DNA of 53,640 nt from DAOVFN01 sp964484305 (GTDB lineage Archaea; Aenigmatarchaeota; Aenigmatarchaeia; QMZP01), in NCBI GenBank assembly GCA_964484305.1, contig CAZAEI010000005.1, positions 1-53,640 on the forward strand, given 5' to 3'. Below the pieces are notes generated by a model. The model worked only from the letters and a program-made list of their open reading frames with translations, did not search any database and was not told where the DNA came from. The translations under genes and the position numbers were made by a program. Shown in pieces: positions 49,823-53,640 of the stretch; position 1 is the first letter of the stretch; every line of letters begins with the position of its first letter.

Positions 49823-50776
49823 ATGGTTCTGATGGCGGAAAGAAATCCCCCTGGTGCGAAGCCCCTGATGTTTCTCCTAATCCTTTCTGCAGTCCTGATT
49901 GTATCCGGCTGCGTTACTGACGGGGGCATCTCCTACGGCAAGGGTGTTGCCATAACCGATTTCAATTCTGACTTCAGCTCTGTGCAGTCAGGTGATGATG
50001 TAACCCTTCGGGTCAGGGTCCAGAACCAGGGAGAGATGGACGCCGAGAATGTCAAGGCCCAGATAATAGGCATAGACCTGGACGAATGGGGCACGGGCTA
50101 CGGCTGGAGCGATGAAAAGGACCTCGGAACCCTCATTGCAGCAGACCCTACAACAGGCACCGAGGGCCAGACCAAGCAGTCTGAGTGGTACCTTGAAGCC
50201 CCGGACTATCCCAAGAACATAAAATTCACGCACACCCCTGAGGTAAGGGTTATTTACGATTACAAGACCACGGCATTCAAGCCCATAACGCTTGTGGATG
50301 AGGATGAGCTCAGAAGGATAAGGGACGCGGGCAGGACCATCCCAGGCGGCGCCACAGAATCCTCTGCCGGCCCGCTCTCTGTTCAGATAAAGACAGGGAA
50401 CTTCATCAAGACCCAGGACTATGACGACCCCTTCCCGCTCAACATAATCATAACCAATGATTTAACGGGCAGTGTTATCGAGGGCTCTGGTTACTACGGC
50501 GGCCGGATATCTGAGGACTATAAATCCCCTGTCAAGGTAACGATAACCCTTCCCCCTGGCATGAACCTTGAGTCAAGCGAGGGCTGCAGCACCTCAGGCG
50601 AATGGGTGAACCTGTTCAAGGGCAGGGACCACATGCTGACCTGCGAGATAAGTATTGACGACCCGCCTGAGTACAAGGTTGAGAAATTCATCCAGGTCGA
50701 GCTCGAGTACACCTATTCTGTCGACGCCTCCACCACAATCGAGGTCATAGGGACAGAGGAAGGCTGGGGCTGGTAA
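49823..50776 (+). CDS. Lipoprotein 2 of a tandem family
   Basis: 317 residues. Lipobox LIVSGC near residue 31, then GKGVAITDFNSDFSSVQSGDDVTLRVRVQN, a CARDB-like strand pattern matching GDGVAIQEFTPGFSEVYPGE in the third copy. EDELRRIRDAGRTIPGG corresponds to GELTRYNQQGKTVPSS there. A second beta domain ends with LEYTYSVDASTTIEV. TATA CTTATAAATTAG lies about 30 nt before the start. Probably surface-exposed; function unknown. Confidence 0.75.
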   Translation: MVLMAERNPPGAKPLMFLLILSAVLIVSGCVTDGGISYGKGVAITDFNSDFSSVQSGDDVTLRVRVQNQGEMDAENVKAQIIGIDLDEWGTGYGWSDEKDLGTLIAADPTTGTEGQTKQSEWYLEAPDYPKNIKFTHTPEVRVIYDYKTTAFKPITLVDEDELRRIRDAGRTIPGGATESSAGPLSVQIKTGNFIKTQDYDDPFPLNIIITNDLTGSVIEGSGYYGGRISEDYKSPVKVTITLPPGMNLESSEGCSTSGEWVNLFKGRDHMLTCEISIDDPPEYKVEKFIQVELEYTYSVDASTTIEVIGTEEGWGW

Positions 50777-50825
50777 GCCCTATTCTTAACCCAATATTAA
50801 TAGCTTAACGAACAAATATAAACCG

Positions 50826-51767
50826 ATGAGCAGACATGCTTTGCCTGGCCTGGTTCTCCTCCTTGCAGCAGTCGTAGTTGCATCAGGATGCACCAATCCC
50901 AGCCTCCAGACCGGGGACGGTGTCGCCATACAGGAGTTCACCCCAGGCTTCTCCGAGGTCTATCCAGGGGAGCCCGTAACATTCTTACTCAAGTTCAAGA
51001 ACATCGGCTCTGTCGAGGCCACGGGGGTCTTTGCCGAGCTCCTGGGCCTGGATGAGGACTGGGCAGCCTCCAGCAGCGGACTTGGCACAATACTCAATAA
51101 TGAGATGCTCCCCCAGGAGGCCAAGTGCCAGTACCCTAACATGGGAAACCATTTCTCCATGAAGCCCCCAGACCTGTTCTACGGGACCGAGGGGGAGACA
51201 TCCACGTGCACATGGAAGTACAAGGCCCCGCCCGTCCCCGGAGGCTTTGGGGTCACCTATCCCATCACAGCCAGGCTGTTCTACAGCTACAGGACAGCCA
51301 TCGTGAAGTCCTTTACCATCCTCTCCACAGGGGAGCTCACGAGATACAACCAGCAGGGCAAGACAGTCCCCTCAAGCACGGTGAGCTCCACACGGTCACC
51401 CATAACCATAACAGCCGAGGCCATGGACCCCATAAGGTTCTGGGAGGGCAGCATAACCTTCCCCATTGCCATAACCTTCTCCAACACGGGCGGGGGCATG
51501 GTCTGCCTCAAGGACCACTGCAAGAAGACCAATGGACAGGAGTGGAACCAGCTCGGGTTCTCAATCAAGGAGATAAGCAAGGGGGTCAAGGTCGACTGCT
51601 TCGGCCGCAATGAGATTGAGGTCTGGCCAAACAGGGACAACACCATAGTGTGCGATGTCACGGTTTCAGACACCTCCCAGATTACAGGCCACGAGGAGAG
51701 GATAATCAGCATATCAGCAGACTACAGCTACTTCACAGATGCCGAGGCCTCGATAACCGTACTCTAG
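50826..51767 (+). CDS. Lipoprotein 3 of a tandem family
   Basis: 313 residues with lipobox VVASGC at about residue 22. The N-terminal CARDB-like domain and the C-terminal domain ending ADYSYFTDAEASITV parallel lipoprotein 2. Four cysteines in the middle (KCQYPN, STCTWKY, MVCLKDHCKK) may form disulfides. The gap to copy 2 is 49 nt with its own AT-rich promoter-like stretch. Its TAG stop overlaps the TAG stop of the convergent endonuclease Q gene within one CTAG. Confidence 0.75.
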   Translation: MSRHALPGLVLLLAAVVVASGCTNPSLQTGDGVAIQEFTPGFSEVYPGEPVTFLLKFKNIGSVEATGVFAELLGLDEDWAASSSGLGTILNNEMLPQEAKCQYPNMGNHFSMKPPDLFYGTEGETSTCTWKYKAPPVPGGFGVTYPITARLFYSYRTAIVKSFTILSTGELTRYNQQGKTVPSSTVSSTRSPITITAEAMDPIRFWEGSITFPIAITFSNTGGGMVCLKDHCKKTNGQEWNQLGFSIKEISKGVKVDCFGRNEIEVWPNRDNTIVCDVTVSDTSQITGHEERIISISADYSYFTDAEASITVL

Positions 51768-53023
51768 AAATCCATTATGCTTCTCTGCTTCCCAGCCGCG
51801 GGCTCCCCTGTGAGCTTCTCTGGCTCCCCCCTGAACAGGGGCCTTCCATACTCGCCATCAAAACCTGGCTGCATCCTGACCTGGCCGTTCCTCACCCTTA
51901 CCACAGCCTCTGCTATCCTGGGGTCCACGACCCTGGCCATCTCACCCTGCCCTGCCTCCATCAGGACCCTGTACTCAGAGCCAAAGGCCTCTATCAGCCT
52001 GTTGTACTCTGCCCAGACCTTCCTCGAGGACACGAGACCTGTCCCGAGAATGGAGGCTATTATCTCCGATAACGGTATAAGGCTCCTGAAGGGCCTCGCC
52101 CCCTCGGGCCTGAAGCCCTCCTCCCTGTCAGCCAGCTCCTCCACCCTATGGAGCACCCCTATGGTGAGGGGCCTCCTGCACACAGGGCAGACATTCCCTG
52201 CCCTGATGCTCTCCCCGGGCTCCATGCATACCCCACAGGCCCTGTGGCCGTCATAGTGGTACTTGCCCTCCTCGGGGAAGAATTCCAGCGTCTCTGTGAG
52301 GCCCTCCCTTGTCCTTATGGCCTTGATCATATTGCTATAATCCAACTCCTTCAGGTCAAAGACAGTGGCCTCCCTTCCCAGCCTCCACGGCCACGGCGAA
52401 TGGGAATCAGAGAACGAGACCAGGGAATACCTGTCAAGGGCGGACAGCCTCCAGTTCATTTTGGGATCGCTCGACAGCCCGGTCTCCAGTGCATGTATGT
52501 GCCTGGCCTGGTCCCCAAAACACTCCTCCACTGAGTTGAAACCAGATGAGGCACCCATCGCCCCAAAATGTGGAGTCCAGATGTGTGCAGGTATAACCTC
52601 TATTTTATCATCAATGTTTCTCATAGCTTCTACAAGTTCAATGCAGCTGAATCCGAATATTGGTCTCCCGTCATAATCAACCCTACCTTTTGTTTTCAGC
52701 CAATCTGTTATCTTTTCAGCAGTTTCACAATCTGGAGCAAGTATCACGTTATGAACCTTTCGCCCCCTTCCTCCTTGAGTGTATATAAGGGAGATTTCAG
52801 TAGAGAAAAGGAATTTCATTCCATTATATTCATAAATACCAGAAGACACCTCTGTGAGCCTGTTCTTGAGTTCAGAAAACCAATGTGGGTGGGTGAAGTC
52901 CCCTGTCCCCAGAAGGTTCACGCCCTTTACCTTGGCATACTTGGAAAGTTCCTCCATGTTCATGAGCTTTGACGTTGCCCTGCTGTAGTGGCTGTGTATG
53001 TGCAGGTCAGCTATAATTCGCAT
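51764..53023 (-). CDS. Endonuclease Q (PHP-family DNA repair nuclease)
   Basis: 419 residues. The PHP domain carries ADLHIHSHYSRATSK (HxH), LLGTGDFTHPHW, FSTEISLIYTQGGRGRKVHN, VIPAHIWTPHFG and SFSDSHSPWP, the metal ligands of EndoQ. A zinc finger (CGVCMEP ... NVCPVC) follows at about 262-281. The C-terminus ends QRSIMDF, like a PCNA-interacting PIP box. EndoQ cuts DNA 5' of uracil, hypoxanthine and abasic sites. The N-terminal coding part (about 52.6-52.9 kb) is visibly more AT-rich than the C-terminal part. Its start overlaps the end of the upstream LAGLIDADG gene by 13 nt. Confidence 0.9.
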   Translation of the reverse strand: MRIIADLHIHSHYSRATSKLMNMEELSKYAKVKGVNLLGTGDFTHPHWFSELKNRLTEVSSGIYEYNGMKFLFSTEISLIYTQGGRGRKVHNVILAPDCETAEKITDWLKTKGRVDYDGRPIFGFSCIELVEAMRNIDDKIEVIPAHIWTPHFGAMGASSGFNSVEECFGDQARHIHALETGLSSDPKMNWRLSALDRYSLVSFSDSHSPWPWRLGREATVFDLKELDYSNMIKAIRTREGLTETLEFFPEEGKYHYDGHRACGVCMEPGESIRAGNVCPVCRRPLTIGVLHRVEELADREEGFRPEGARPFRSLIPLSEIIASILGTGLVSSRKVWAEYNRLIEAFGSEYRVLMEAGQGEMARVVDPRIAEAVVRVRNGQVRMQPGFDGEYGRPLFRGEPEKLTGEPAAGKQRSIMDF

Positions 53024-53640
53024 GAATTCACCTTGTATTCAGCATATCTTCTTATATTGCCAGCATAATATGGTAGGATTGTTTTAACAATATCCCTTCT
53101 TCTGTAGTTGCAGAGGAGATTCCGACACGACCCAACAGCACGCCCTGTCGCTCTTGCCAAATCAAGCGAGTTGAATGAGCACTTCTCCTTCTCAATAGAT
53201 TTCATCTTAGAAATATAAATATCAGAACATTCCTTTTTTCGATATTGAATAACCTTAAAACTATTTATGAGCCCTCTCAGCTTTCTCCTTTTTTCAAGAT
53301 GCCTTAAGTTGAATGAACCATTAATTCTTTTTATCTGATATGAGCCATTAATCTGAATTACTTTTTGAATCCTGTCTCTTCCTCTAACAGAACCATATTT
53401 TTTTCGTTGATAAACAGCTGGCTCAACACCTAGGTCTTCAAACAATCTTGTTATTCCTTCGACGAGATGGAATGTTTTGTGATTCTCCTCGATAGCAAAA
53501 TTCATTTTTATGTGCTTTGAAGCTAGATTAACGCTTCCTTCGTCATCAAAAAGCTGGGATAAGAACTCCCATTTTTTGTCTTTGGTTAGATTGAAAATGA
53601 AATCAGGTATCTTTTGGTTGTTTACTACCTTTCTTCCGGG
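53011..53640 (-). CDS. LAGLIDADG homing endonuclease, C-terminal part (runs off the window)
   Basis: The frame is open from the window edge; 209 residues are visible. EFLSQLFDDEGSV near the edge is a LAGLIDADG helix with its acidic residue, so the first motif should lie beyond the window. Basic stretches (YQRKKYGSVRGRDRIQK) fit DNA-contacting strands. A C-terminal segment with HTH character (SFNSLDLARATGRAVGSCRNLL) resembles the tail of the enzyme at 43.4 kb. AT-rich. It overlaps the endonuclease Q start, in the same arrangement as the first endonuclease gene with its downstream neighbour. Confidence 0.72.
   Translation of the reverse strand, partial: PGRKVVNNQKIPDFIFNLTKDKKWEFLSQLFDDEGSVNLASKHIKMNFAIEENHKTFHLVEGITRLFEDLGVEPAVYQRKKYGSVRGRDRIQKVIQINGSYQIKRINGSFNLRHLEKRRKLRGLINSFKVIQYRKKECSDIYISKMKSIEKEKCSFNSLDLARATGRAVGSCRNLLCNYRRRDIVKTILPYYAGNIRRYAEYKVNSCEL

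Overview
The window is from an archaeal chromosome. Informational genes of archaeal type sit together: an Orc1/Cdc6 initiator, the small subunit of DNA polymerase D, a family B DNA polymerase, the Holliday junction resolvase Hjc, endonuclease Q, archaeal glycyl-tRNA synthetase and archaeal NAC. Many genes have a TATA box about 25-30 nt before the start codon and appear leaderless. Surface proteins carry lipoboxes, a class III (pilin) signal and many N-glycosylation sequons. I cannot place the lineage; an uncultivated euryarchaeal or DPANN-like lineage is possible. The backbone is moderately GC-rich. Several islands are clearly AT-rich: about 1-350, 25.2-25.95 kb, 43.26-44.7 kb, and from about 52.6 kb to the end.

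Layout. (1) 1-2.5 kb: a TcmP-like protein (partial) behind a radical SAM protein, then a glycosyltransferase and a PHP phosphoesterase. (2) 3.3-5.6 kb: a decayed methyltransferase overlapping glyS. (3) 5.7-9.6 kb: two hairpin-forming elements, a Ca2+-type P-ATPase, a Yip1-like membrane protein and NAC. (4) 9.7-18.4 kb: the replication region, with an XRE regulator, a phosphoesterase, orc1/cdc6, a reduced PolD small subunit, a TctA-like transporter, polB and hjc. It holds two clusters of origin-recognition-box-like repeats. A near-identical palindrome lies in three divergent promoter regions. (5) 18.4-25.9 kb: a small winged-helix protein beside a possible structured RNA, an aminotransferase diverging from an ADP-forming acyl-CoA synthetase and an aldehyde dehydrogenase, an IS605/IS1341-type tnpB element inserted against nnrD, and two gene remnants meeting at one junction.

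(6) 26.0-43.2 kb is the most unusual block: five same-strand genes that look like one envelope-spanning apparatus. Two paralogous secreted proteins (1065 and 1119 aa) have a C-terminal membrane anchor. They are followed by a 71-aa membrane/coiled-coil protein, a 2949-aa protein joining a very large glycosylatable exterior to a cytoplasmic HerA/FtsK-like ATPase, and a 489-aa coiled-coil protein that starts at the base after the ATPase stop codon.

(7) 43.4-46.0 kb: a LAGLIDADG endonuclease gene runs into a COG2403-type GTPase/cPGS-like gene. That gene is broken by 17 nt that match, base for base, an intron excised from a canonical bulge-helix-bulge motif. Joining the exons restores the frame and makes a palindrome at the junction. 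(8) 46.0-53.6 kb: TrkA-type protein, glutamate-synthase-domain protein, a pilin-like protein diverging from three related lipoproteins, endonuclease Q, and a second, partial LAGLIDADG gene overlapping its start.

A dispersed hairpin repeat (TAAGCCTTT ... AAAGGCTTAAGCC) occurs three times, twice using its first three bases as a stop codon. No tRNA, rRNA or CRISPR array was recognised by eye.
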